Positions 7,472-14,121 are shown, counted from the first letter of the stretch. The stretch: 18,989 nt of DNA from DATJBC01 sp035515515 (GCA_035515515.1 DATJBC010000003.1:1-18989), one strand, 5' to 3'. Numbers and translations are program-made. The notes: generated from the sequence alone by a model not told the origin.

Positions 7472-8770
7472 GTGGTCGGGCGCTATTGGCTGGAGACGTT
7501 GGGGTGCCCGAAGAACCGGGTCGACTCGGACAAGCTGGCCGGCCTCCTGCGCCGGGACGGCTACGAGCCCGCCGCCGATCCGCGTGACGCCGATCTCGTG
7601 GTCGTGAACACCTGCGCCTTCATCGACGCCGCGCGCCAGGAGTCGGTCGACACCATCCTCGAGCTCGCCTCGGTCCGCCGGCCCGAGGCGCGCCTGGTGG
7701 TGTCGGGCTGCCTGGCCGAGCGCTACGGCCCCGAGCTGTCCGCCGCCCTCCCCGAGGTCGACCTGGTGGCGGGGTTCGGCGTGCCGGTCACCCTCGGCCG
7801 GGGCCCCGCCCCCGCCGACGGCGCGCCGTCGCCGGGGGGCGGGTCGTCCTTCGACCTCCTCAACCTGCCGCGCCCCGCCGGCGACGCGCCGTGGGCGTAC
7901 GTCAAGGTGGCCGAGGGCTGTGACCGTCGGTGCGGCTTCTGCGCCATCCCCTCGTTCCGCGGGCCCCAGCGCTCCCGCCCGAGCGACGCCGTATTGGCGG
8001 AGATCGACGAGCTCGGCGCGGGCGTCAAGGAGGTCGTGCTCGTGGCCCAGGACTTGGCGTCGTGGGGCCTCGACCGCCGCGGCCCGGACCGCCGGGCCCG
8101 CCCGCCCGGCGCGGCGCGCCCCATCGTGGAGCTCGTGCGCCAGGTGGCCGCCCGGGTGGAGCGGGTGCGTCTCTTGTACCTGTACCCCTCGGCTCTCGAC
8201 GACGACCTCGTCGAGGCCGTGCTCGACACGCAGGTGCCCTACTTCGACCTGTCGCTGCAGCACGTGTCGCGCCCGCTCGTCCAGCGCATGCGCCGCTGGG
8301 GCGACGCCGAGCGGTTCCTCGAGCGCATCGGCACCATCCGCGCGGCCGCGCCCCACGCCGCGCTGCGCTCCTCGTTCATCCTCGGGTACCCCGGCGAGAC
8401 CGAGGACGACCACGACCTGTTGCTGGCGTTCCTGGCCGAGGCCCGCCTCGACTGGGCGGGGTTCTTCACCTTCTCCGAGGAGGAGGGCACGGCGGCCGCC
8501 GATCTGGCCGACCCCGTCCCGGGCGGGCTGGCGCTCGAGCGCCTGCGCGAGTGCAGCGAGGTGCAGGACGCCATCACCGCCGAGTGCAGGGCGGCGCTCG
8601 TGGGCGAGCGCATCGAGGTCCTCGTCGACGAGCCCGGCGTGGCTCGTTCCTACCGCGAGGCGCCCGAGATCGACGGGGTCGTGCACGTGGAGCGCACCCT
8701 GGCGGTGGGCGCCCTCGGGCCCGTGACGGTGACAGGCTCGGCCGGGCCGGACCTGTGGGCGGCCCCGTGA
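7472..8770 (+). CDS. rimO: Ribosomal protein S12 (uS12) methylthiotransferase RimO
   Basis: RimO is a radical-SAM enzyme with two iron-sulfur clusters that adds a methylthio group to an Asp of ribosomal protein S12. The N-terminal UPF0004 domain has its three cluster cysteines in LGCPKNRVDSD, NTCAF and SGCLAERY (residues 12, 48 and 80). The radical-SAM motif CDRRCGFCAIP supplies Cys150, 154 and 157. SLQHVS, MRRWG and ILGYPGET follow as in family members, and the C-terminal ~65 residues (with APEIDGVV written here as APEIDGVVHV) fit the TRAM domain. LGCPKNRVDSD identifies RimO rather than MiaB. Length (432) is normal. GTG 7469, one codon upstream, is an equally possible start; I prefer 7472 because of its distance from the -10. 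pgsA and cinA follow closely. Confidence 0.95.
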   Translation: MVGRYWLETLGCPKNRVDSDKLAGLLRRDGYEPAADPRDADLVVVNTCAFIDAARQESVDTILELASVRRPEARLVVSGCLAERYGPELSAALPEVDLVAGFGVPVTLGRGPAPADGAPSPGGGSSFDLLNLPRPAGDAPWAYVKVAEGCDRRCGFCAIPSFRGPQRSRPSDAVLAEIDELGAGVKEVVLVAQDLASWGLDRRGPDRRARPPGAARPIVELVRQVAARVERVRLLYLYPSALDDDLVEAVLDTQVPYFDLSLQHVSRPLVQRMRRWGDAERFLERIGTIRAAAPHAALRSSFILGYPGETEDDHDLLLAFLAEARLDWAGFFTFSEEEGTAAADLADPVPGGLALERLRECSEVQDAITAECRAALVGERIEVLVDEPGVARSYREAPEIDGVVHVERTLAVGALGPVTVTGSAGPDLWAAP

Positions 8771-8773
8771 GGG

Positions 8774-8795
8774 GGCCGGCCGTGCGGGGCCGGCC
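8774..8795 (+). promoter_or_regulatory. Perfect 8-bp GC hairpin abutting the pgsA start codon
   Basis: GGCCGGCC occurs at 8774-8781 and again at 8788-8795, separated by gtgcgg. Because GGCCGGCC is its own reverse complement, the two copies can pair as a stem of pure G:C pairs with a 6-nt loop. The second copy ends at the base before the pgsA ATG. It occupies the place of a ribosome-binding site, 3 nt after the rimO stop. It may couple or restrain pgsA translation, or end part of the rimO transcript; both are inference. Confidence 0.5.
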
Positions 8796-9395
8796 ATGAG
8801 CGGCTCGGCGCCCATGTTCACGTTCGGGCCCTCGGCGCTCAACACGCCGGCCAACGCCATCACCGCGCTCCGCCTGTTGGCCACGCCGGTGCTGGTGGCC
8901 ATGATCGTCGTCCACGGCCCCGGGTGGGCGCCCTTCGCGGTGGCGCTCGCCATCGGCCTCACCGACGGGGTCGACGGATGGCTGGCGCGCAAGCAGGGGA
9001 CCACCCGCTCGGGGGCGTTCCTCGACCCGCTGGCGGACAAGGCGGCCGTGGTGGGGGCGCTGTGCGCGCTGGCCGCCACCGGCGAGGTGTCGTGGGCCCC
9101 GGTGGCCGTCATCGCGGCGCGCGAGGCGTTGATGAGCCTGTACCGCGTGGTGGTGGGCCGGCGCGGCGTGTCCATCCCGGCGCGCCGCTCGGCCAAGGTG
9201 AAGACCCTCGTCCAGGGCGTGGCCATCCTGCTGTGCCTGGCGCCCTCGACGGCCGGCCACACCCGTGTGCTCGAGGTCGCCCTGTGGGTGGCCGTGGCCT
9301 TCACCGTGGTGACGGGGGCGCAGTACCTCCTCGACGGTCGGCGCGCCTCGCAGACGGCGCGCGCCGGGGACAGCGTCGCACCGGGGGGGCCATGA
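8796..9395 (+). CDS. pgsA: CDP-alcohol phosphatidyltransferase, probably phosphatidylglycerophosphate synthase PgsA
   Basis: The 199-residue integral membrane protein carries the family motif at residues 57-81: D57-x2-D60-G-x2-A-R65, then G73, D77 and D81 (TDGVDGWLAR ... GAFLDPLADK). It transfers a phosphatidyl group from CDP-diacylglycerol to an alcohol phosphate, most likely glycerol-3-phosphate, the committed step to phosphatidylglycerol and cardiolipin. Hydrophobic segments cover about residues 22-40, 44-56, 84-120 and 155-185. The linker between AR and G is 7 residues, one shorter than the textbook pattern. Position between rimO and cinA matches the usual actinobacterial place of pgsA. 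The ATG follows a hairpin and not a ribosome-binding site; its stop overlaps the cinA start. Confidence 0.9.
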   Translation: MSGSAPMFTFGPSALNTPANAITALRLLATPVLVAMIVVHGPGWAPFAVALAIGLTDGVDGWLARKQGTTRSGAFLDPLADKAAVVGALCALAATGEVSWAPVAVIAAREALMSLYRVVVGRRGVSIPARRSAKVKTLVQGVAILLCLAPSTAGHTRVLEVALWVAVAFTVVTGAQYLLDGRRASQTARAGDSVAPGGP

Positions 9396-10678
9396 GGGTC
9401 GAGGTCCTGGCGGTGGGGACCGAGCTCCTCCTCGGGCAGATCGTCGACACCAACTCGGCGTGGATGGGCGATCAGCTGGCGCTGGCCGGGGTCGACTCGC
9501 ACTTCCACCAGGCGGTGGGCGACAACCAGGCCCGCATCGTGCTGGCCCTGCGCACCGCGCTGGCCCGCAGCGACGGCGTGGTGGTGTGCGGGGGGCTGGG
9601 GCCCACCCACGACGACATCACCCGCCAGGCCATCGCCGAGGTGATGAACGTGGCGCTCGTGCGCGACCCCGAGATCCTCGAGCGGATCCGCACGATGTTC
9701 GCCACGCGCGGCCGCGCCATGCCCGACAGCAACGGGCGCCAGGCCGACGTCCCGGCGGGCGCCACCGTCATCCCCCAGCAGCAGGGGACCGCGCCCGGGC
9801 TCATCTGCCCGGTGGGCCACAAGGTGGTCTACGCCCTGCCGGGCGTGCCCCACGAGCTGTTCGAGATGTTCACCCGGGGCGTGCTGCCCGACCTGCGCCG
9901 CCGCACGGCGGCCGCCGGTGAGACGGGGGTCATCGCCAGCCGGGTGGTGCGCACCTGGGGCATGAGCGAGTCGGGGCTGGCCGAGCTGCTCGCCCCCCGC
10001 ATCGCCGCCCTCGACGCCGCGGGGCCAGCCGTGACCATGGCGTTCCTGGCGAGCGGGATGGAGGGGATCAAGGTGCGCCTCACGGCCAAGGCCGCCGACC
10101 CCGGGCGTGCCGCGTCGCTGCTCGACGCCGAGGAGGCCGAGGTGCGCGCCCTGGCCAAGGACGTGGTGTTCGGGGTCGACGACGACACCATGGAGAGCGC
10201 CTTGGCGGCGGTGCTCGTGGCCCGCGGCCTCACCCTCGGCCTGGCGGAGTCGCTCACCGGAGGCCTGGTGGCGTCGCGGCTGGTGAACGTGGTGGGGGCG
10301 GGCGACTGGTTCCGGGGCGCGGTGGTGAGCTACGCCTCGGACGTCAAGCACGACGTCCTCGACGTGCCTCCCGGACCGGTCGTGAGCCAGCCGGCGGCGC
10401 GCGCCATGGCCGAGGGGGCCCGGCGCGTGCTGGGGGCGGCGGTCGGCCTGGCCCTCACGGGTGTGGCCGGCCCCGACTCCCAGGAGGGCGTGGCCCCCGG
10501 GACCGTGTTCATCGGCGTGGCCGGGCCCGGGTCGGCCGCCGACGCGGTGGAGATCCGCCTGCCGGGCGACCGCGAGCGCGTGCGGCAGTTCGCGGCGATC
10601 TCGGCCCTCGACCTGTTGCGCAGGCGCCTGCTCGCCGAGGTGCCCGACGCCGCTCAGGGCGCCAGCAGCGCGCGGTAG
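9392..10678 (+). CDS. cinA: CinA-family protein: nucleotide pyrophosphatase/MoCF-like domain plus C-terminal NMN amidohydrolase domain
   Basis: The 428-residue protein has the standard two-domain CinA build. The N-terminal domain shows VGTELLLGQIVDTNSAW, GGLGPTHDDITRQAIAE, PDSNGRQADVP and ALPGVPHELFEMF. The C-terminal domain (from about 270) shows LAESLTGGLVASRL, GAVVSYASDVKHDVL and LTGVAGPD, the PncC-like nicotinamide-nucleotide amidase signature. Known roles are NAD-cycle repair of pyridine nucleotides and, in some species, competence. The ATG overlaps the pgsA stop as ATGA (9392-9395), implying translational coupling. A longer upstream open frame lies within pgsA and is not used. Its 3' end overlaps the convergent macro-domain gene by 25 nt. 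cinA just before thpR and recA is a known arrangement. Confidence 0.94.
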   Translation: MRVEVLAVGTELLLGQIVDTNSAWMGDQLALAGVDSHFHQAVGDNQARIVLALRTALARSDGVVVCGGLGPTHDDITRQAIAEVMNVALVRDPEILERIRTMFATRGRAMPDSNGRQADVPAGATVIPQQQGTAPGLICPVGHKVVYALPGVPHELFEMFTRGVLPDLRRRTAAAGETGVIASRVVRTWGMSESGLAELLAPRIAALDAAGPAVTMAFLASGMEGIKVRLTAKAADPGRAASLLDAEEAEVRALAKDVVFGVDDDTMESALAAVLVARGLTLGLAESLTGGLVASRLVNVVGAGDWFRGAVVSYASDVKHDVLDVPPGPVVSQPAARAMAEGARRVLGAAVGLALTGVAGPDSQEGVAPGTVFIGVAGPGSAADAVEIRLPGDRERVRQFAAISALDLLRRRLLAEVPDAAQGASSAR

Positions 10679-11160
10679 CGCTCCACGCCGGCGCGGTCGA
10701 AGGCCACCAGCCGGACGAGCTCGACGGCGGTGTCACACCCGAGCACCGTCGACACCGCCACCTCGGCCGCCAGGTCGGGCGGGTAGCCGTAGACGCCGGT
10801 CGAGATGGCGGGGAAGGCGACCGAGCGCGCCTCGAGCGCGTCGGCGACCTCCAGGGAGCGCCGGTAGCACGACGCCAGGACCCCCGGCTCGCCCCGCGAC
10901 CCGCCGCTCCACACCGGCCCCACGGTGTGGATGATCCAGCGCGCCGTGAGGGAGAACCCGGGCGTCGCCTTGGCGTCGCCGGGCTCGCAGCCGCCCAGGG
11001 CGGCGCACGCCGCGTGGAGCGCGGCGGCCCCGGCCGCCCGGTGGATGGCGCCGTCCACACCGCCCCCGCCCTTGAGCTGGCGGTTGGCGGCGTTGACGAT
11101 GGCGTCGGTCGCCTCGACGGTGATGTCGCCGTGGACGGCCTCGATCCGGGGTGCGGCCAC
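10654..11160 (-). CDS. Macro-domain protein (ADP-ribose-derivative hydrolase, YmdB/Appr-1''-p type)
   Basis: At 168 residues this is a stand-alone macro domain. Landmarks are GDIT at 11-14, the ADP-ribose-binding IVNAANRQLKGGGGVDGAIH at about 21-40 (NAAN and the GGGGVDGAI loop), WIIHTVGP, and the second loop AFPAISTGVYGYP. These features match the hydrolytically active MacroD/YmdB class, which removes ADP-ribose from proteins or processes O-acetyl-ADP-ribose and ADP-ribose 1''-phosphate. The GTG start at 11160 has AAGGA on its strand 7 nt upstream. It is divergent from thpR, 44 nt between starts, and convergent with cinA, overlapping it by 25 nt. The substrate cannot be told from sequence; the ThpR neighbour suggests a link to tRNA-derived ADP-ribose cyclic phosphate (inference). 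Confidence 0.93.
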   Translation of the reverse strand: MAAPRIEAVHGDITVEATDAIVNAANRQLKGGGGVDGAIHRAAGAAALHAACAALGGCEPGDAKATPGFSLTARWIIHTVGPVWSGGSRGEPGVLASCYRRSLEVADALEARSVAFPAISTGVYGYPPDLAAEVAVSTVLGCDTAVELVRLVAFDRAGVERYRALLAP

Positions 11161-11170
11161 CGACAGATCC

Positions 11171-11198
11171 TTGCCCAGACCCGGGTGCCGGTCACACT
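11171..11198 (+). promoter_or_regulatory. Candidate promoter for leaderless thpR
   Basis: TTGCCC (11171-11176), a 16-nt spacer and CACACT (11193-11198) lie exactly 6 nt before GTG 11205. The -10 departs from TANNNT in its first base. The element overlaps the ribosome-binding region of the divergent macro gene. Confidence 0.35.
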
Positions 11199-11204
11199 GT
11201 CGGC

Positions 11205-11741
11205 GTGCGTCTGTTCGTCGCCGTCTCCCTGCCTCCCGAGGTGCTCGAGCGCGTGGCGGCCCTGGAGCGGCCGCGGGCCGACGCCGTGCGGTGGACGACG
11301 GCGGCGCAGTGGCACGTCACGCTGCGCTTCCTGGGCGAGGTGGACGACCCCGCGCCGGTGGCCTCGGCCCTCGAGGCCGTCCCCGGGCGCTTGCGCGCCG
11401 ACGGCGTGAGGGCGGTGCGGGCCCGAATGGGCCCCGCGGCGGCGTGGTTCCCCGGCCGCCACGTCCTGCAGCTGCCGGTGGACGGCCTCGACGCCCTGGC
11501 GCGTGCGGTGGCCGAGGCCACGGCGCCGTGGGGTGGCCCCGAAGCCGCCCCCGAGTACCGGGGGCATCTCACCCTGGCCCGCGCCCGGGGCCGGCGGCCC
11601 GGCCCCGCCTCCCTGGCGGGGGCCGCCCTGGAGGCCGCCTGGGACGTGGACGAGTGCGCCCTGATGGCCTCCACGTTGGGCTCCGAGGCGTCGCGTTACG
11701 AGACCCTGGCCCGCGTCCCGCTGGGGCTGGGCCCGGCCTAG
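11205..11741 (+). CDS. thpR: RNA 2',3'-cyclic phosphodiesterase / 2'-5' RNA ligase ThpR (2H family)
   Basis: The 178-residue protein carries the two HxTx motifs that define the 2H phosphoesterases: His37-Val-Thr39-Leu in QWHVTLRFLGEV and His121-Leu-Thr123-Leu in YRGHLTLARARG. The start region MRLFVAVSLPP is typical of ThpR/LigT. The open frame extends upstream to 11151, but those residues are unlike the family and cross the divergent promoter region, so GTG 11205 is chosen. Family members hydrolyse 2',3'-cyclic phosphates to 2'-phosphates and can join tRNA halves through 2'-5' bonds in reverse. It sits between cinA and recA, the same relative order as cinA-ligT-recA in Deinococcus radiodurans. 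Confidence 0.93.
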   Translation: MRLFVAVSLPPEVLERVAALERPRADAVRWTTAAQWHVTLRFLGEVDDPAPVASALEAVPGRLRADGVRAVRARMGPAAAWFPGRHVLQLPVDGLDALARAVAEATAPWGGPEAAPEYRGHLTLARARGRRPGPASLAGAALEAAWDVDECALMASTLGSEASRYETLARVPLGLGPA

Positions 11742-11776
11742 CGCCTCCGCGGGGGGCCCGGCCCCCTATCCACGAC

Positions 11777-11790
11777 CGAACAGGTGTTCG
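11777..11790. promoter_or_regulatory. LexA (SOS) box upstream of recA
   Basis: CGAAC-AGGT-GTTCG is a perfect match to the LexA operator of Gram-positives and actinobacteria (CGAAC-N4-GTTCG), with 5-bp arms on each side. It lies just upstream of the candidate -10 TAACTT, where bound LexA would block RNA polymerase. recA is therefore expected to be induced by DNA damage. Confidence 0.9.
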
Positions 11791-11796
11791 TAACTT
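11791..11796 (+). promoter_or_regulatory. Candidate recA -10 (TAACTT)
   Basis: TAACTT fits TANNNT and directly follows the LexA box. A transcript would begin near 11803, giving a leader of about 108 nt before ATG 11911. TACAGT at 11796-11801 is an alternative -10. Confidence 0.45.
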
Positions 11797-11910
11797 ACAG
11801 TTGTGCTATTCGATGGTCAGGCACCGGGGATGTCACACCCCGTCCGTAGCGTTCGGCCCCGTCAAACAGCGAGAAGCCCGTACACCCAAGCGAAGAGAGG
11901 CATCGGACAC

Positions 11911-14052
11911 ATGGAACGCGACAAGGCGCTCGACATGGCGCTGAGCCAGATCGAGAAGCAATTCGGCAAGGGCTCGATCATGCGCATGGGGGAGAACCTC
12001 AACATCGGGATCGAGTCGATCCCCACCGGGGCGATGGCGCTCGACATGGCGCTGGGCATCGGCGGCCTCCCGCGCGGGCGCATCGTGGAGATCTACGGGC
12101 CGGAGTCGTCGGGCAAGTCGACCCTCGCCATGCACGTGGTGGCCGAGGCCCAGCGCAACGGGGGCATCTGCGCCTACGTCGACGCCGAGCACGCCATGGA
12201 CCCGGTGTACGCCGCCGCCATCGGCGTCAACGTCGACGACCTGCTCATCTCGCAGCCCGACACCGGCGAGCAGGCCCTCGAGATCGCCGACATGCTCATC
12301 CGCTCCGGCGCGCTCGACGTCCTGGTCATCGACTCGGTGGCCGCCCTCACGCCCCGCGCCGAGATCGAAGGCGAGATGGGCGACAGCCACGTGGGCCTGC
12401 AGGCCCGGCTCATGTCCCAGGCGCTGCGCAAGCTGACGGCCACGCTGTCGAAGTCCAACACCATCGCCATCTTCATCAACCAGCTACGGGAGAAGATAGG
12501 TGTCATCTACGGATGTTTTTCCTGGGATTCCAAGGTCGTACTCGCCGATGGCACCACCGAGAGGATCGGCAAGATCGTCAACCAGCGCCTCCCCGTCGAA
12601 GTGCTCTCCTACGACCCCAAGGCGGGGGCGGTGGTCCCCAAGCGGGTGGTGAACTGGTTCGACAACGGCAGGACCGACCGTTTCCTGCAGATCACCGTGG
12701 CCAAGTCCATGGCCAACGGCAGGGCTCAGCTGGCGTGCACGGACAACCACCTGATCCGCACGCCGGGGGGATGGTGCGAGGCCAAGGACCTGAAGGTGGG
12801 CGACCGGGTGCTCCAGGCCGTCCCGCACTACCTGTCGGCGTTCCAGTGGCAGGCGCTGCAGGGCACGCTCATGGGTGACGGCGCGCTGTCGTCGACCAAG
12901 CGCGGTCACGGCGCCCGCTTCCGCTACAGCCATGCGGCCAAGCAGGTCGCCTACGCCGACTGGAAGGCGTCGTTCTTCGCCAACATCGGATCCTCCCGCC
13001 ACGTCCGTCCCGACGGCGTGGTCACCTTCGACTTCCAGCCGCTCCCCGAGCTGGCCGAGCTACGACGCTCGGTGTACGTGGGGGGCAAGAAGGTCTTCGA
13101 CCACGACTACCTGAAGGCCCTGACACCGTTGTCGCTGGCGCTGTGGTACATGGACGACGCCGCCTTCACCGTCCGCTCCCAGGGCAAGCAGACCCGGTCG
13201 GGTGGCGGTGTCACCGGTCGTGCGGAGATCTGCGTCGAGGCCATGGAGCCGGCCACGCGGGAGCGGCTGGTGGCCTATCTGGCCGACACCTGGGGCATCC
13301 GTCCCCGGCTGGTGGCCTCGGGTGCGCACAAGAAGGCGGTGCTCGTCTTCCCCACGCCCGAGACCACCAAGCTGCACGCCCTCATCGCCCCGTTCGTGCA
13401 CCCCAGCATGGAGTACAAGCTCCTGCCGCAGTTCCGGGGCCGGTTCTCGCCGGTGGACCCCGTGATCGCGCCCATGCGGCATGAGCTGGTGGCCCTGCCG
13501 GTGATCGACATCCACGTGAAGCCACCCACCCGGTCCATGCACCGGTTCGACATCGAGGTGGAGGACAGCCACAACTACCTCGTCGACGGCGTGGTGGTGC
13601 ACAACTCACCCGAGGTGACCCCCGGCGGCCGGGCGCTCAAGTTCTACTCGTCGGTGCGCCTCGACATCCGCCGGGTGGAGCAGATCAAGGACGGCGCCGA
13701 GGTCATCGGCAGCCGGACGCGGGTGAAGGTCGTCAAGAACAAGGTGAGCTCGCCCTTCAAGCAGGCCGAGTTCGACATCATGTACGGCAAGGGCATCAGC
13801 CGCGAGGGCTCGCTGCTCGACGTGGGCGTGGAGCTCGGCCTCATCAAGAAGTCGGGGGCGTGGTTCACCTACGAGGGCGAGCAGCTGGGCCAGGGCCGCG
13901 AGAACGCCAAGCAGTTCATGGTGGAGACGCCCGAGCTCATGATCGAGATCAACGAGCGCATCCGCTCCCAGCTGGCCGGCACGAACGTTCCCGCCGCCGC
14001 CACCGTCGGCGCCGGGGAGGACGATCCCGGGGCGGTCACGGCCTCGGACTGA
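11911..14052 (+). CDS. recA: RecA recombinase precursor, interrupted by an intein
   Basis: The precursor is 713 residues. The exteins join to a 349-residue RecA of normal length: N-extein 11911-12513 (201 residues) and C-extein 13606-14049 (148 residues). RecA is the ATP-dependent strand-exchange protein and the co-protease for LexA. Visible landmarks are ALSQIEKQFGKGSIMRMGE, Walker A GPESSGKST at 63-71, YVDAEHAMDP, LLISQPDTGEQALEI, VIDSVAAL as Walker B, and FINQLREKIGV. The C-extein continues with SPEVTPGGRALKFYSSVRLDIRR, KNKVSSPFKQAEFDI and ISREGSLLDVGVELGLIKKSGAW. The ATG has AGAGAGG about 10 nt upstream. The frame stays open upstream to GTG 11803, but those residues are unlike RecA. recX does not follow; a strong hairpin and a minus-strand gene do. 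Confidence 0.97.
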   Translation: MERDKALDMALSQIEKQFGKGSIMRMGENLNIGIESIPTGAMALDMALGIGGLPRGRIVEIYGPESSGKSTLAMHVVAEAQRNGGICAYVDAEHAMDPVYAAAIGVNVDDLLISQPDTGEQALEIADMLIRSGALDVLVIDSVAALTPRAEIEGEMGDSHVGLQARLMSQALRKLTATLSKSNTIAIFINQLREKIGVIYGCFSWDSKVVLADGTTERIGKIVNQRLPVEVLSYDPKAGAVVPKRVVNWFDNGRTDRFLQITVAKSMANGRAQLACTDNHLIRTPGGWCEAKDLKVGDRVLQAVPHYLSAFQWQALQGTLMGDGALSSTKRGHGARFRYSHAAKQVAYADWKASFFANIGSSRHVRPDGVVTFDFQPLPELAELRRSVYVGGKKVFDHDYLKALTPLSLALWYMDDAAFTVRSQGKQTRSGGGVTGRAEICVEAMEPATRERLVAYLADTWGIRPRLVASGAHKKAVLVFPTPETTKLHALIAPFVHPSMEYKLLPQFRGRFSPVDPVIAPMRHELVALPVIDIHVKPPTRSMHRFDIEVEDSHNYLVDGVVVHNSPEVTPGGRALKFYSSVRLDIRRVEQIKDGAEVIGSRTRVKVVKNKVSSPFKQAEFDIMYGKGISREGSLLDVGVELGLIKKSGAWFTYEGEQLGQGRENAKQFMVETPELMIEINERIRSQLAGTNVPAAATVGAGEDDPGAVTASD
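12514..13605 (+). mobile_element. RecA intein with LAGLIDADG homing endonuclease (M. leprae RecA-type site)
   Basis: The intein is 364 residues, from Cys1 (TGT 12514) to Asn364 (AAC 13603-13605), inserted between Gly and Ser of RecA (..GVIYG / SPEVTPGG). Splicing residues are intact: Cys1, block B TxxH (Thr76, His79 in CTDNHLIRT), block F RFDIEVEDSHNYLVDG, His363-Asn364 and Ser as first C-extein residue. The middle carries a two-motif LAGLIDADG endonuclease: LQGTLMGDG (Asp122) and LALWYMDDA (Asp214, Asp215). The site and many segments (KIGKIVN, VLSYDP, NHLIRTPGGW, SMEYKLLPQFRGR, HVKP..RSM.RFDIEVE) match my memory of the 365-residue M. leprae RecA intein and not the M. tuberculosis one, which uses a different site. 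Splicing should be autocatalytic. Confidence 0.95.
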
Positions 14053-14062
14053 ACGCGGCCCG

Positions 14063-14097
14063 GCGTCGCGCCGCCCTCCCTCCCGGCGGCGCGACGC
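14063..14097. terminator. Strong bidirectional hairpin between recA and the DUF3048 gene
   Basis: A perfect 13-bp stem pairs 14063-14075 (GCGTCGCGCCGCC) with 14085-14097 (GGCGGCGCGACGC) around a 9-nt pyrimidine loop. It lies 10 nt after the recA stop and 24 nt after the DUF3048 stop, so it can end both convergent transcripts. There is no T tract. Confidence 0.7.
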
Positions 14098-14121
14098 ACG
14101 GCCGTGCGGCCGAGCGCGTGC

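Noticed and set aside
8772..8795. The doubled GGGGCCGGCC before pgsA as a repeat-family element or mobile fragment
   Set aside because: It is a single local duplication with no other copies noticed; a hairpin is the simpler reading.
7115..10351. A 1078-codon open frame on the minus strand across the methyltransferase end, rimO, pgsA and cinA
   Set aside because: It lies fully antisense to recognised genes, and its translation is His/Gly/Arg/Ala-rich with no motif. Such frames arise because stop codons are rare in very GC-rich DNA.
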